DNA from: Woeseia oceani
GTDB taxonomy: Bacteria > Pseudomonadota > Gammaproteobacteria > Steroidobacterales > Woeseiaceae
Assembly: GCF_001677435.1 (NCBI RefSeq)
Contig: NZ_CP016268.1
Location: forward strand, 1,911,001-1,975,000
Reading direction: 5' to 3'
Length of the DNA stretch: 64,000 nt
Below the pieces are notes generated by a model. That model was not told the DNA's origin, did not search any database, and was given only the letters and a program-made list of their open reading frames with translations. Below, piece after piece: positions 1 through 9,554 of this stretch. Position 1 is the stretch's first letter; every line of letters starts with the position of its first letter. Made by a program: the position numbers and the translations under genes.

Positions 1-1
1 T

Positions 2-865
2 CCGCGGGAAGACCGGCGATCAGTGGCGGACCTGGAGAACATGCGAATTCGAACGCCGGCCGGTGACGAGATTCCGTTTGCTGATGTTGCGGAGATCGAG
101 TTCGGGCAAGGCTATTCCAGTATCAACCGGCAGAATCGCAAGCGTGTTGTGTCTGTATCAGCGGACGTTGATCCGGATCTTGTCGAGCCTGGCGTGATGA
201 TTCAGGAAATTTCCACAGACTATATGCCGGGTCTGGTCTCACGGCACGCCGGAGTAAGCTTCGAACTGGACGGCGCCAGCCGCGAGGAAGTGGAGCTTGG
301 ACAGAGTCTGGCCAAGGCTTCCGCAGCGGCCCTGTTCCTGATCTTCGCATTGATTGCGATACCGCTGCGTTCCTATAGCCAGCCATTGATCATCATGTCG
401 GTCATTCCGTTCGGCTTGGTGGGCGCTGTGATCGGGCATATCCTGCTCGATACAGCGATCAGCATGTTCTCCGTGTTTGGCCTGGTTGCTCTGGCGGGTG
501 TGGTGGTCAATGACAGTCTGATCATGATCGACTTTGTGAATTCGGCCAGGAAAGAAGGGCATTCTGCGCGCGACGCGGTCATTCAGTCCGGAACCCAGCG
601 TTTCAGGGCCATCGTGCTGACATCTCTGACGACTGCATTCGGTTTGATGCCGATTATCTTCGAGCGCAGCGTGCAGGCGCAGTTTGTTATTCCGATGGCA
701 ATATCGTTGAGTTTCGGCATATTGTTCGCCACCGTTATCACGCTGTTTCTGGTTCCGGCCTTGTACCTTGCGCAGATCGATCTGCGACGCGGGGCACGTT
801 ACCTGATCGATCTCTTGCTTGGTCGCGAACAGCCGCCGACCACGCCGTCGACAGCAGCGCGATAA
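2..865 (+). CDS. RND efflux pump inner-membrane permease, C-terminal part
   Basis: This is the C-terminal end of a resistance-nodulation-division transporter; the reading frame is open to the left edge, so the gene begins outside the window. About 287 residues remain: the end of the periplasmic porter domain and the last group of membrane helices. Visible family features are the helix ending in GVVVNDSLIMIDFVN and the following SGTQRFRAIVLTSLTTAFGLMP loop, both typical of AcrB/MexF-like proteins (hydrophobe/amphiphile exporters) in the inner membrane. Such pumps work by proton antiport with a periplasmic adaptor and an outer-membrane channel, whose genes are probably just upstream. The family is certain, the substrate unknown. 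A GTG at 23 lies inside the gene and is not the start. Confidence 0.9.
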   Translation, partial: PREDRRSVADLENMRIRTPAGDEIPFADVAEIEFGQGYSSINRQNRKRVVSVSADVDPDLVEPGVMIQEISTDYMPGLVSRHAGVSFELDGASREEVELGQSLAKASAAALFLIFALIAIPLRSYSQPLIIMSVIPFGLVGAVIGHILLDTAISMFSVFGLVALAGVVVNDSLIMIDFVNSARKEGHSARDAVIQSGTQRFRAIVLTSLTTAFGLMPIIFERSVQAQFVIPMAISLSFGILFATVITLFLVPALYLAQIDLRRGARYLIDLLLGREQPPTTPSTAAR

Positions 866-1010
866 ACCGGCGGGCGCGACCGTCAGGGGTTGCCGAACAC
901 CGTTCGTCCGGCCTGCATTCATGGTGCCATCGTTGGTCGCTGCCGGGCCATCGCCCGTTCCTGCTGCCGGTCCGCCGCACCATCATCAAACGTGGTACCG
1001 ACGTCGCAAC

Positions 1011-1607
1011 TCAGAACACCATCTGCAGCAAGGCCCGGAACGCGGCAGGGTCAATGACAGCGACGAAGACCAGCCCGCTCAGTGCGCCACACAAGTGGGC
1101 GTCGTGATTGATCCGTCCGTGTGCCTGCTTTCCTGCCCACCATGACCAGGCGACGTACAGGACCGCGAAAACGACCGCGGGTATCGGGATCGGTAGCGGG
1201 AAAATAATGAGCGTGTGCGCAGGGTAATAAACGATATAGGCGAATAAAACGGCCGACACGGCACCGGATGCACCGAGAGTAGCGTAGTGCTGATTATTTT
1301 TGTGTTTGAAATAGCTGCAGGAATGACTGAGAACCAGGCCGACAACATACAACACAAGAAAACGGGCCGTGCCCAGCGTCCTTTCCAGTGGAAAAGCGAA
1401 GAAATAGAAAGTCACCATATTGAACAGCAAGTGCCCGAGATCGGCGTGGACGAAACCACTGGTGATGATGGTTTGGTATTGTTTCGCCCGCAGGAACCAG
1501 TAGGGGCGAAACAGACCTTTCTCAATAATGGCCGGAACTCGGTAGAGTCCGAGCAGGCTCACAGCAACAGTCAGGGCCAGAATGCTGGCTGCAGCGGGTT
1601 CATTCAT
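1011..1607 (-). CDS. Rhomboid family intramembrane serine protease
   Basis: A 198-residue membrane protein with the rhomboid catalytic pattern. It has HADLGHLLFN near residues 54-63 (the conserved His/Asn of helix 2), the GASGA motif with the nucleophile at Ser114, and an AHLCGALSG motif that places the partner His at residue 171. About six hydrophobic segments match the bacterial rhomboid core. Rhomboids cut transmembrane substrates within the inner membrane; the substrate here cannot be told. The ATG is preceded by AGGA at 6 bases. The gene converges on the RND permease and diverges from the prolyl oligopeptidase. All catalytic residues are present, so activity is expected. Confidence 0.9.
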   Translation of the reverse strand: MNEPAAASILALTVAVSLLGLYRVPAIIEKGLFRPYWFLRAKQYQTIITSGFVHADLGHLLFNMVTFYFFAFPLERTLGTARFLVLYVVGLVLSHSCSYFKHKNNQHYATLGASGAVSAVLFAYIVYYPAHTLIIFPLPIPIPAVVFAVLYVAWSWWAGKQAHGRINHDAHLCGALSGLVFVAVIDPAAFRALLQMVF

Positions 1608-1880
1608 GTCGGTTCCTGTTGTTAGGGAAGGGCAAGCCTAATGCAGCGGGTCGCGTGCTGGAAGTACCGCTTTCCGGATTCAAGGGATTGTAGCGTCACA
1701 CTGTGCACCGTAGACTGCGGCGGCGCGACAGCGCGTGGCTGCTGCATGCGGCAGTAGTGCGGCAATGTCGCGAGCATAAAATCAACCTGTAGTTCGCGTT
1801 TCGCTCACTTGATGTGTGTGTTGATGCGGCTGGATTGCAACGAACCACCTTTGAAGATCAGGAACCCAGCGAGTCATATT

Positions 1881-3983
1881 GTGAAATACCCGGCCACCTT
1901 GAAATGCGATCAGACAGACTTCTTGCACGGCACTCGGGTTGCAGACCCTTATCGTTGGCTGGAGGGTGATGTACGTGAACATGCCGATGTTGCGAAATGG
2001 GTGCAGGAACAGAATGAATTAAGCGATTCATACTTACAGGGTATCGCTGAACGCGAGACCATCGCCAACCGGCTGCGGGCGCTGTGGAATTACCCGCGTT
2101 ATGGTTTGCCGGTGAAAAAGGGCGGGCGGTACTTCTTCGAATACAACACGGGTCTGCTGAATCAAAATCAGATCCATGTGCAGGACGATCTGCACTCGGA
2201 TCCGGTATTGCTTCTGGATCCGAACACGCTTTCTGAGGATGGCACGATTGCCGTCGCGTCGTGGTATCCCAGTCCGGACGGGCGGTATCTGGCCGTCTTG
2301 CTGCAAGACGGCGGTACAGACTGGCGGATGGCGCGAATTCTGGATACGCGCTGCGGAGAATTTCTCGACGATACACTGCATTGGCTGAAATTCACGGGTC
2401 TTGCCTGGCATCCGGCTGGCCGTGGCTTCTACTACAGCCGCTACCCGGCGCCGGGTAGCAGTGAAACATTTCAGTCACTCAATACGAATCATGCCCTCTA
2501 TTTTCACGCAGTTGGTGAGCCACAGGAACAGGATCGGTGTATCTATTCGCGTCCGGATCATCCGGACTGGGGCTATGCCGCTGAGGTCAGCGACGATGAG
2601 CGGTATCTGCTCATTACAGTCTGGAAAGGTACCGACAGCCGTTTTCAGCTGGTGTTGCAAGACCTAAAGGACCCGTCCTCACAACCGACAATGCTGGTCG
2701 AAGGATTCGAACACGATTTTTCGCTGGCTGGCAGCCGTGGGTCCGAGCTGTTCTTTCGCACGACCTTCAAAGCGCCGCGTGGCAGGTTGATTGCCATAGA
2801 CCCGAACCGCCCGGACAGAAGCGAGTGGCGGGAAGTTATCGCAGAGACGAGCAATGTACTGACAGCGGTCAGCTGTGTGGCCGACAAGTTGGTCGTGCAG
2901 TACATGCAGGACGCCAGATCGCTGGTGAGTATTCACGAGCTGAACGGCGGCTTTGTGAGCAACATCGAGTTGCCCGGTATTGGCAGTGCGGTCGGGTTTG
3001 CAGGTGATGCGGAGGCCACAGAGACCTTCTACAGTTACTCAAGTTTCGCAACTCCGGCGACCGTCTTTCGCTTCGATGTCGGCAGCCGGCGTTCATCAGT
3101 GTTCAAACGCCCCAGCGTGGATTTCGACAGTGACGACTACGTTGTACAGCAACGGTTCGTGACTTCGGCAGACGGTACGCAAGTACCGATGTTCGTGGCG
3201 CACCGTAAGGACACCGAACTTGATGGCGCAAACCCAACCGTGCTCTATGGCTACGGCGGATTCAATATTGCGGTAACGCCCGAGTTCTCGATCGCCCGCC
3301 TGGTCTGGATGGAGATGGGCGGGGTCTGGGCTGTTGCCAATATTCGCGGCGGTGGCGAGTACGGCGAGGACTGGCACAAGGCCGGCACCGGGCTGCAGAA
3401 GCAGAATGTCTTTGATGATTTTATTGCAGCGGCGGAAGCGCTCATCGACCTGAAGTACACGAGCCCCGACAAGCTTGCGGTATTCGGTGGCAGCAATGGC
3501 GGGTTGCTGGTTGGCGCAGTGACTAATCAACGGCCCGAGCTGTTTGCCGCGGCCATGCCTGCCGTCGGGGTTATGGACATGCTGCGATTCCACCACTTTA
3601 CGGCCGGGCGTTTCTGGGTCGATGACTATGGTTCTCCGGACGATCCGGAAATGTTTCCGGTATTGCTCCGGTATTCGCCGTATCACAACCTGCGGCCGGG
3701 CACTGACTACCCCGCGGTACTGATAACGACGGCCGATACGGACGATCGGGTAGTGCCGGCACACAGTTTCAAATACGCCGCGGCGCTGCAGGCGGCACAG
3801 GCGGGTGACAAGCCGATCCTGATACGTGTTGAGACGCGGGCCGGCCATGGTGCCGGCACACCCACCGACAAGGTGATCGCAGAATATGCTGATCGTTGGG
3901 GATTCTTGCTGCGGGTGCTGGACTTCCGATTGCCGGAACAGTTTGTAACCGCCGATGGCGACAGCGCAACGGCCGGGCTGTAG
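1881..3983 (+). CDS. Prolyl oligopeptidase family serine peptidase (S9A)
   Basis: A 700-residue S9A peptidase cleaving short proline-containing peptides. The N-terminal half has the beta-propeller character and the C-terminal half is an alpha/beta hydrolase. Counting from the GTG at 1881, the nucleophile is Ser538 in GGSNGG, the acid is Asp621 in TADTDDRV and the base is His656 in RAGHGAG. The spacing is as in known prolyl oligopeptidases. I prefer the GTG because the protein then opens with a KYPAT sequence like other family members. An ATG at 1809 in frame would add 24 residues with no homology feel and no ribosome binding site. There is no signal peptide, so it is probably cytoplasmic. It is one of many peptidases in this window. 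Confidence 0.9.
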   Translation: MKYPATLKCDQTDFLHGTRVADPYRWLEGDVREHADVAKWVQEQNELSDSYLQGIAERETIANRLRALWNYPRYGLPVKKGGRYFFEYNTGLLNQNQIHVQDDLHSDPVLLLDPNTLSEDGTIAVASWYPSPDGRYLAVLLQDGGTDWRMARILDTRCGEFLDDTLHWLKFTGLAWHPAGRGFYYSRYPAPGSSETFQSLNTNHALYFHAVGEPQEQDRCIYSRPDHPDWGYAAEVSDDERYLLITVWKGTDSRFQLVLQDLKDPSSQPTMLVEGFEHDFSLAGSRGSELFFRTTFKAPRGRLIAIDPNRPDRSEWREVIAETSNVLTAVSCVADKLVVQYMQDARSLVSIHELNGGFVSNIELPGIGSAVGFAGDAEATETFYSYSSFATPATVFRFDVGSRRSSVFKRPSVDFDSDDYVVQQRFVTSADGTQVPMFVAHRKDTELDGANPTVLYGYGGFNIAVTPEFSIARLVWMEMGGVWAVANIRGGGEYGEDWHKAGTGLQKQNVFDDFIAAAEALIDLKYTSPDKLAVFGGSNGGLLVGAVTNQRPELFAAAMPAVGVMDMLRFHHFTAGRFWVDDYGSPDDPEMFPVLLRYSPYHNLRPGTDYPAVLITTADTDDRVVPAHSFKYAAALQAAQAGDKPILIRVETRAGHGAGTPTDKVIAEYADRWGFLLRVLDFRLPEQFVTADGDSATAGL

Positions 3984-4208
3984 CTGGGCGTTTCCCGCTG
4001 GTGGCCTGCACCCACGGCGGGCAGTTCGATTGCCATCACGACGAGCCGATTGGTGATGGCCTCCAAGTCCAGCAAGCAAAAAGCGTCTGATTAGCCTGGC
4101 GGACCCGTTGATTGTGTATAGCCATCAGCCGGTATGCAGCGTCTAATGCGGTGCTATTGCCGGGAGCACAGTTTCCCAGCCTGAAACCCGACCAACCTTG
4201 AGCATTTG

Positions 4209-5141
4209 ATGAGCAGCAGTTTCGCCCCAGTGACCGAGACCCCGGAAGCACGGGCCCGCAACGGCGTAATAGCCGCCCTGGCCGCATTCAGCATGTGGGG
4301 CTTCCTGCCGATCTATTTCAAAGTGACGCAGCACGTCCCGGCACTGGAGATATTGGCACACCGCATAGTGTGGGCCGTGCCGTTCGGCGCATTGATCATC
4401 CTGTTACGCCGGCAATGGCCGGAGGTCAGACGTGCGTTTGGGCATCGCCGGACGTTGGCGTTGCTGATCGCCGCCTCGATGTTCATTGCGGTCAACTGGC
4501 TGGTGTATATCTGGGCTGTGCAGCAATCACAGATTTTTCAGGCGAGTCTCGGCTATTACATCAACCCGTTAATGTACGTCGTTATCGGCGTCTTCCTGCT
4601 GGGTGAGACCTTGCGCCGGGTGCAGATTCTGGCTGTCATCCTGGCCACTATTGGTGTTGCTGTGCTGACCTTCAGTGGCGGTCAGTTTCCGTTGATTTCC
4701 ATCGTGCTCGCGACCTCTTTCACGTTTTATGGCGTGATCCGCAAGAAGACCGAAGTGGGTGCGATGCCGGGCCTGTTTATTGAAACAACCCTGCTGTTGC
4801 CGCTGGCGCTGGGCTACGTAATCTATCTCGCCACTGCCGGTACGGCGGTGTTTGCGAACAGCGGTGTTGGTGATTCTTGGTTGCTGGTCCTTGCGGGTCC
4901 GCTCACCGTCCTGCCGTTGCTGTGCTTTGCTCTGGCAGCACGGCGACTGACGTTGTCCACCGTTGGCTTCATGCAGTTTTTGGCGCCGACGCTGCAGTTT
5001 ATTGTCGGCGTTGCTTACGGCGAACGGTTAAGTACGGCACACCTCATCTGTTTTGCGTTTATCTGGTCTGCCGTACTGCTGTTCAGTCTGGATGCATGGC
5101 GCAGCAGCCGGGTGCGCGTACCCGTCGCGCAACCGGGGTAA
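4209..5141 (+). CDS. rarD: RarD-type EamA/DMT family transporter
   Basis: A 310-residue protein with about ten membrane helices, of the drug/metabolite transporter superfamily. The opening (FSMWGFLPIYFK), the motif for helix 3 (NWLVYIWAV) and SLGYYINPLMYV are characteristic of RarD, named from the E. coli protein linked to chloramphenicol sensitivity. The physiological substrate of RarD proteins is not settled. A TTG codon lies immediately before the ATG at 4209, and I take the ATG as start. It stands alone between the peptidase and a convergent exchanger gene. Length and motifs agree with the family throughout. Confidence 0.85.
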   Translation: MSSSFAPVTETPEARARNGVIAALAAFSMWGFLPIYFKVTQHVPALEILAHRIVWAVPFGALIILLRRQWPEVRRAFGHRRTLALLIAASMFIAVNWLVYIWAVQQSQIFQASLGYYINPLMYVVIGVFLLGETLRRVQILAVILATIGVAVLTFSGGQFPLISIVLATSFTFYGVIRKKTEVGAMPGLFIETTLLLPLALGYVIYLATAGTAVFANSGVGDSWLLVLAGPLTVLPLLCFALAARRLTLSTVGFMQFLAPTLQFIVGVAYGERLSTAHLICFAFIWSAVLLFSLDAWRSSRVRVPVAQPG

Positions 5142-5202
5142 GTGGCTGGGCGCCTCATTGGCAAGCTCGCGCACGGCAGTCAGCACAGGTGGGGCATGTT
5201 GG

Positions 5203-6159
5203 TCAATCGCGCATGATGACGTATGCGAGGTACAGCCCGTACAGGGCAACGAACAGAATGCCGTGAGGACGCTGGATGGTGCGCTGCCGGCCGGTCACCA
5301 GCGCGACTATGAGCATGACGCTGGCGCCGGTTACCAGCAGTAAATCGGCATTGTTGACGACCTCGAAGGGCAGTTCGACGATAGCCGAGGTGAACCCCAG
5401 AATCCAAAGCAGATTGAAGATATTGGAGCCGACGACGTTGCCAACGGCTATATCGGTTTCTCCACGGCGCGCGGCTACAGCCGACGCGACCAGCTCCGGT
5501 GCCGAGGTGCCGACAGCGACGACTGTCAGGCCTATCAGTGCATCGTCAACTTCCAGCAATTTCGCAATGCCCAATGCGCCATCTACGACCCACTGGCCGC
5601 CGATGTACAGGCCGACTACGCCCAGCAGGATATAGACGGTGGCGCGCGTCATGCTGAGCTCTGCGCGAATCTCGGTTGCGAAACTGTTGGGTGATCGACT
5701 CATCTTGTAGACGTAGAGCAGGAATAACGCAAAGAACAGCAGGAGGATGCCACCGTCGTAACGACTGATTGTCAACGCCGGGTTGTCAGTGAACAGCGCT
5801 GCATTGGCCAGAAAGCCGACGAGCAAGGCGGCGGTCACGGAGAACGGTATTTCCGATACCACCGTCGAGTCCTTGACCGGCAAAGGCCGGATGATCGCTG
5901 CGACGCCGAGCACGAGGAGGACATTGGCAATGTTACTGCCGATGACATTGCCTATTGCGAGATCCGGATTGTGCCGCAAACCCGAAATAAGGGTGACGAG
6001 AAGCTCCGGCATCGAGGTGCCGAATGAGACGATTGTCAGGCCGACTACCAATGACGAGATACCGTAACGGGTAGCCAGATCGGATGCCCCTTGTACCAGC
6101 CAGTCGGCACTCTTGACGAGTAGCAGCAAGCCAGCAATTAACGTGACGATGTCGAGCAA
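5203..6159 (-). CDS. Calcium/sodium antiporter (YrbG-type CaCA family)
   Basis: A 318-residue inner-membrane exchanger with the two inverted alpha-repeats of the CaCA superfamily. Repeat 1 has GTSMPEL at residues 47-53 followed by GNVIGSNIANVLLVLG; repeat 2 has GTSAPEL at 217-223 followed by GNVVGSNIFNLLWILG. The acidic and polar residues of these motifs bind the transported cations. It probably exports calcium in exchange for sodium. The start is TTG at 6159, supported by a strong AGGAG seven bases upstream; no ATG fits. The gene is monocistronic and converges with rarD. Confidence 0.92.
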   Translation of the reverse strand: MLDIVTLIAGLLLLVKSADWLVQGASDLATRYGISSLVVGLTIVSFGTSMPELLVTLISGLRHNPDLAIGNVIGSNIANVLLVLGVAAIIRPLPVKDSTVVSEIPFSVTAALLVGFLANAALFTDNPALTISRYDGGILLLFFALFLLYVYKMSRSPNSFATEIRAELSMTRATVYILLGVVGLYIGGQWVVDGALGIAKLLEVDDALIGLTVVAVGTSAPELVASAVAARRGETDIAVGNVVGSNIFNLLWILGFTSAIVELPFEVVNNADLLLVTGASVMLIVALVTGRQRTIQRPHGILFVALYGLYLAYVIMRD

Positions 6160-6412
6160 CGGTTAGCTCCTGAAATGTTCTGTTGAGTGGCGGATCATAC
6201 TCGAGCGCATCAAACCCGACAGACGTTTTCCACGACGGGCTGCATAAGGCCGGTCTGCGTTTCGCAGTCCTTACTACCTCGGGACGGCATAACTCTTAAT
6301 TCACTTTCAGCTCGATTCAACGGGCGCGATCCATCATCAGCCACCGCGACGGTCACCATCAATATTGGAGTCAGAAAGGGGCGAGCAGAGTCGTTGCTGG
6401 ATTAGCCGCTGA

Positions 6413-8101
6413 TCATTCGGCGGCGGCACTTGTCATCCGCTCGCGACCGAACTTCTCGCCGAAGAAGTCGCCGGGCAGCCAGGCAGGTTCGGCCGGGTCG
6501 TTGGCCACGGCAAGCCCAATGCGGACGTTGGCCCTGGCGAAACGCAAGACAGAGGGCCAGTCGAACGGCCGGCTCATGTCGTCACTCGGTTGGTGGTAGT
6601 GCGTAGCCAGATGATTGCGGAAGGCTTTTTCTCCGTCGATGTCTTTATCCGTCGACGTAAAGCCGGGTATCAGGTAGACCGACGGCACGCCCTGGCGGAC
6701 GAACGAGTATTGATCACTGCGTATGAAGATGACTTCTTCAGGGATCGGGTCCGGGGTCAGCGCGAAGTTCTCAGCGGCAATGGCTGTGTCGATGGTTGCG
6801 CCCAGCGTCGTGTGTTCTGCGCCGAACGCAATAATGTCGGCAACCGGGTACAGAAACAGCGGCATGTCCAGGTTCACGTTGGCGGTCAGTGCGGAATGCG
6901 GCACGGTCGGGTAGTGCGCAAAGTAGTCGGAGCCCAGCAGTCCGCGTTCCTCGCCAGTCAGGGCGATAAACATGATGGAACGCTTTGGCGGCTGCTCCAT
7001 GGCCGCGAATGCTCGTGCGGCCTCGATCATCAGCGATACACCCATCGCATTGTCGTAGGCGCCATTGTAGATGTCGTCGCCATCGACGGCCGCACCAGTG
7101 CCAACGTGGTCGAGGTGGGCGCTGTACACCACGTACTGGTTTTTGAGCTCAGGGTCGCTGCCGGGCAAGAGGCCGATCACGTTCGGGCTGGTGGTGTGTT
7201 CATGATTGGTCTTGCGGGACAGAGACACTTCCACGCCCAGTGCCGTTGATCGCGATTGCCCTTGTTCGGCGGCATCCAGCGCTTGTTCGAAACTGATAGG
7301 CGTGCTGTCAAAGAGGGCGGTCGCCGCATCTACGCTGAGCGTGGCGGCCCCCAGTAGCTCGGGATTGAAGTCGGCCGCTTCACCCGACAGGTTGACCCAG
7401 GCCATGCCCGGGCGTCGGCCGGCATTCATTTTCAGCCGTTCCCACGGGTACTGCTTCTGGCTTAGACGCGTCTGTAAACTGATCGAGCCGATAGCGCCGC
7501 GCCTGACCATTTCCCGGGCTTTGGTGCGGCTGGATGAGTAGTAAGCCCGTTCGTTGTGGCCGAATGTAGCGGGCGCACCGCTAAACACCGCAATGATCTT
7601 GCCCTCGACATCGACACCATCGTAATCGGAATAGCCGATTTCGGGCGCATGAATGCCGTAGCCTACGTACACCACTTCGCCACGTACAAAAGTCTCATCC
7701 CGTACTTTGTCACCGGCCATCAGAAAGTCTTCTTTCCATTTGAGGCCGGAGTCGCCACTGTCCTGATGCAAGGTAACCGAGGCGCTTTCCACGTCGATGC
7801 GGTTTGTCAGCAGCGGGACTTCCTGAAACCAGGTATTGTCTTCGCCACCTGGCGTAAGCCCCAGCGTTTCGAACTCCTGGGCCACGTAGTCGGCTGCGGT
7901 GAGGTATTCGTCCGTTCCGGTCATTCGTCCCCGCAAGGCGTCGGCAGCGAGAAACTCGACGTGCGCCTGCAGCGCGTCTGTCGTGATAGCGTTGAGTCCT
8001 GCGTCGGCGTTGGCGGGTGCCGCGGCTTGTTCGTTGTCTGGTGTACAGGCGCTGATCAGGCAGAAGGCTAGCAGCGACGACCATCGTATTAGCGTGCTCA
8101 T
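6413..8101 (-). CDS. M28 family zinc aminopeptidase, lipoprotein
   Basis: A 562-residue exported metallopeptidase. The N-terminus is a lipoprotein signal ending in LISAC with the lipidated Cys at residue 19, so I start at the ATG at 8101 rather than at any upstream in-frame codon. The C-terminal half is the M28 domain with all zinc ligands: His329 in SAHLDH, Asp350 in GAYDN, Glu384/Glu385 in GEERG, Asp412 in NLDM and His503 in HYHQPSDD. A PA (protease-associated) insert appears to lie around residues 140-240. It should release N-terminal amino acids from peptides at the cell surface or periplasm. It is divergent from the cupin operon. Confidence 0.92.
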   Translation of the reverse strand: MSTLIRWSSLLAFCLISACTPDNEQAAAPANADAGLNAITTDALQAHVEFLAADALRGRMTGTDEYLTAADYVAQEFETLGLTPGGEDNTWFQEVPLLTNRIDVESASVTLHQDSGDSGLKWKEDFLMAGDKVRDETFVRGEVVYVGYGIHAPEIGYSDYDGVDVEGKIIAVFSGAPATFGHNERAYYSSSRTKAREMVRRGAIGSISLQTRLSQKQYPWERLKMNAGRRPGMAWVNLSGEAADFNPELLGAATLSVDAATALFDSTPISFEQALDAAEQGQSRSTALGVEVSLSRKTNHEHTTSPNVIGLLPGSDPELKNQYVVYSAHLDHVGTGAAVDGDDIYNGAYDNAMGVSLMIEAARAFAAMEQPPKRSIMFIALTGEERGLLGSDYFAHYPTVPHSALTANVNLDMPLFLYPVADIIAFGAEHTTLGATIDTAIAAENFALTPDPIPEEVIFIRSDQYSFVRQGVPSVYLIPGFTSTDKDIDGEKAFRNHLATHYHQPSDDMSRPFDWPSVLRFARANVRIGLAVANDPAEPAWLPGDFFGEKFGRERMTSAAAE

Positions 8102-8246
8102 TGGGCTACCCGTGAAGAAAATGTAGCGCCAGATGCTAGCATTTTTGCCCTGTATGGTAAGTATTCGAAAGGAATTTACCGGGTGAGCCGGGTCGGTGAT
8201 AACGTGCGTAGTGCGGCCGTAGCCGCGCAAATTCAGGAGTCAATCG

Positions 8247-8651
8247 TTGAAAGCAGGAATCATCACGGCATTGGTACTGACCGGCGTCTTGATTTTCGCT
8301 GCCGGTATCAGCATGGGAGCGTCGCTGGGCGATCTGTTGGACCCGGTAAAAGTAGCGCCGCATATATACCGGGTGAAACTGGACAACAGCCGCGTGCGGG
8401 TTCTTGAAGCCACCGTGCGTAATGGTGAACTGCCGCCACTCCATCAACACCCGGACAGGTTGACGGTATTTCTGAATTCCTGCGCATGGCTGGAAACTAC
8501 CGGTAGTGGCGAACGCCGGATGCAGTCGTACACGACCGGCGATGTCGTCTGGGAAGCCGGTATGATGCACGGCGGCGAGCCGGCCAACGTTGTCCACGAT
8601 TGCCGGCAACTGGAAATCGAACTCAAGAATCAGAGCGGGGGAGCGGAATGA
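8247..8651 (+). CDS. Cupin-like small exported protein
   Basis: A 134-residue protein with one N-terminal hydrophobic segment (residues 4-24) and a single small beta-rich domain resembling a cupin. PLHQHPDRL supplies two histidines and GDVVWEAGMMHGGE a later one, in the places where cupins hold a metal. Start is TTG at 8247, chosen because AGGAG lies eight bases upstream. The segment lacks a clear cleavage site, so it may be anchored. It is the first gene of a probable five-gene operon (8247-11212) and overlaps the next gene by ATGA. Function unknown. Confidence 0.7.
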   Translation: MKAGIITALVLTGVLIFAAGISMGASLGDLLDPVKVAPHIYRVKLDNSRVRVLEATVRNGELPPLHQHPDRLTVFLNSCAWLETTGSGERRMQSYTTGDVVWEAGMMHGGEPANVVHDCRQLEIELKNQSGGAE

Positions 8652-9016
8652 AAAAGGCGTTCACATTGCAATACTCACTGGAAACACTGTGCGTGCTACT
8701 GGCGCTGCTCAGCGGCATCGCCGTCTTGCATCAGTTCATTATCGGCAAGCACTTCATTATTCCCACCGTCATTCTCATCGTGCCGATCATTACCGGCAAT
8801 ATTGCACGCTTCGGCTACCGAGACTATCGCTGGGCGAAACACCTCGCGTTCTGGATTGGTGTGTTACTGACGGCACATTGGTTTTTCGCACTGTTTTATG
8901 CGCAAACGCTGCGGGCGATGTTGGGCGCCGCGTTTGAACCGGTCGCAGGTACAATTACGTTATTACTGGCGTATCTGACCGTCCAGTATTTCCGTCGAAA
9001 CGATTTGTCAGTCTGA
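8648..9016 (+). CDS. Four-helix membrane protein of unknown function
   Basis: A 122-residue, very hydrophobic protein with four predicted membrane segments and short connecting loops (for example FGYRDYRWAKH). I do not recognise the family. The ATG overlaps the stop of the preceding cupin-like gene (ATGA), so the two are probably translated together, suggesting a partnership at the inner membrane. A GGGGGAGCGG stretch in the end of the upstream gene serves as ribosome binding site. An in-frame upstream start at 8600 would run deep into the cupin gene and is unlikely. Confidence 0.7.
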   Translation: MKKAFTLQYSLETLCVLLALLSGIAVLHQFIIGKHFIIPTVILIVPIITGNIARFGYRDYRWAKHLAFWIGVLLTAHWFFALFYAQTLRAMLGAAFEPVAGTITLLLAYLTVQYFRRNDLSV

Positions 9017-9029
9017 GCCGGAGCCCGAT

Positions 9030-9536
9030 ATGAGTATTTCTGTATACGACCAGACGATCGGCGTCATGTCCCGAATGCTATTGAATCTCGACGCGATCAT
9101 CGGCAAAGCGGAAGCGTATGCCGAGCAAGACAAGATTGATCCGAACGTCTTGCTGCAGGCAAGACTGTATCCGACCATGTTGAATCTAATCGCGCAGGTC
9201 AGAATCGCGACCGATATCGGCAAGGGCGCAGCGGCCCGCTTGTCGGGCAGCGAAGTGCCTGTGTGGGAAGACAAGGAAGTCACCTTTGCAGATCTGCATG
9301 CCCGCATTGGGCAAGCACTGGACTATTTCGCCGGTTTCAAGCCGGAGCAATTTGATGGCGCGGAGGAACGCGCAATCAGCTTGAAAATCGGTGGACAGGC
9401 TCTCGAGTTTACCGGTCAGTCGTACGTCCTTGGTTTCGTCTTGCCTAACTTCTATTTTCACGTTACGACGGCCTACAACATCCTGCGACACAATGGCCTC
9501 GATATTGGCAAGCGTGACTTTCTTGGAGCACGCTGA
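9030..9536 (+). CDS. DUF1993 family protein
   Basis: A 168-residue soluble protein recognisable as DUF1993. It begins with YDQTIGVMSRML, has the ARLYPTMLNLIAQVRIATD helix and ends with a LPNFYFHVTTAYNILRHNG segment, all typical of the family. The fold is expected to be a DinB-like four-helix bundle, but no reaction is established. It follows the membrane protein by 13 bases and has GGAG six bases before its ATG, so it belongs to the same operon as the following glutathione S-transferase. Confidence 0.85.
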   Translation: MSISVYDQTIGVMSRMLLNLDAIIGKAEAYAEQDKIDPNVLLQARLYPTMLNLIAQVRIATDIGKGAAARLSGSEVPVWEDKEVTFADLHARIGQALDYFAGFKPEQFDGAEERAISLKIGGQALEFTGQSYVLGFVLPNFYFHVTTAYNILRHNGLDIGKRDFLGAR

Positions 9537-9554
9537 ACGAACGGAGCAACATCA

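Noticed and set aside
3096-4079. Long open frame of 327 codons on the minus strand inside the prolyl oligopeptidase gene
   Set aside because: It lies opposite a gene with full catalytic residues, has an Arg/His-rich composition without motifs and no ribosome binding site, so it is a shadow of codon bias.
6187-6405. A 72-codon plus-strand frame between the antiporter and the M28 gene
   Set aside because: No ribosome binding site and no recognisable sequence; likely chance.
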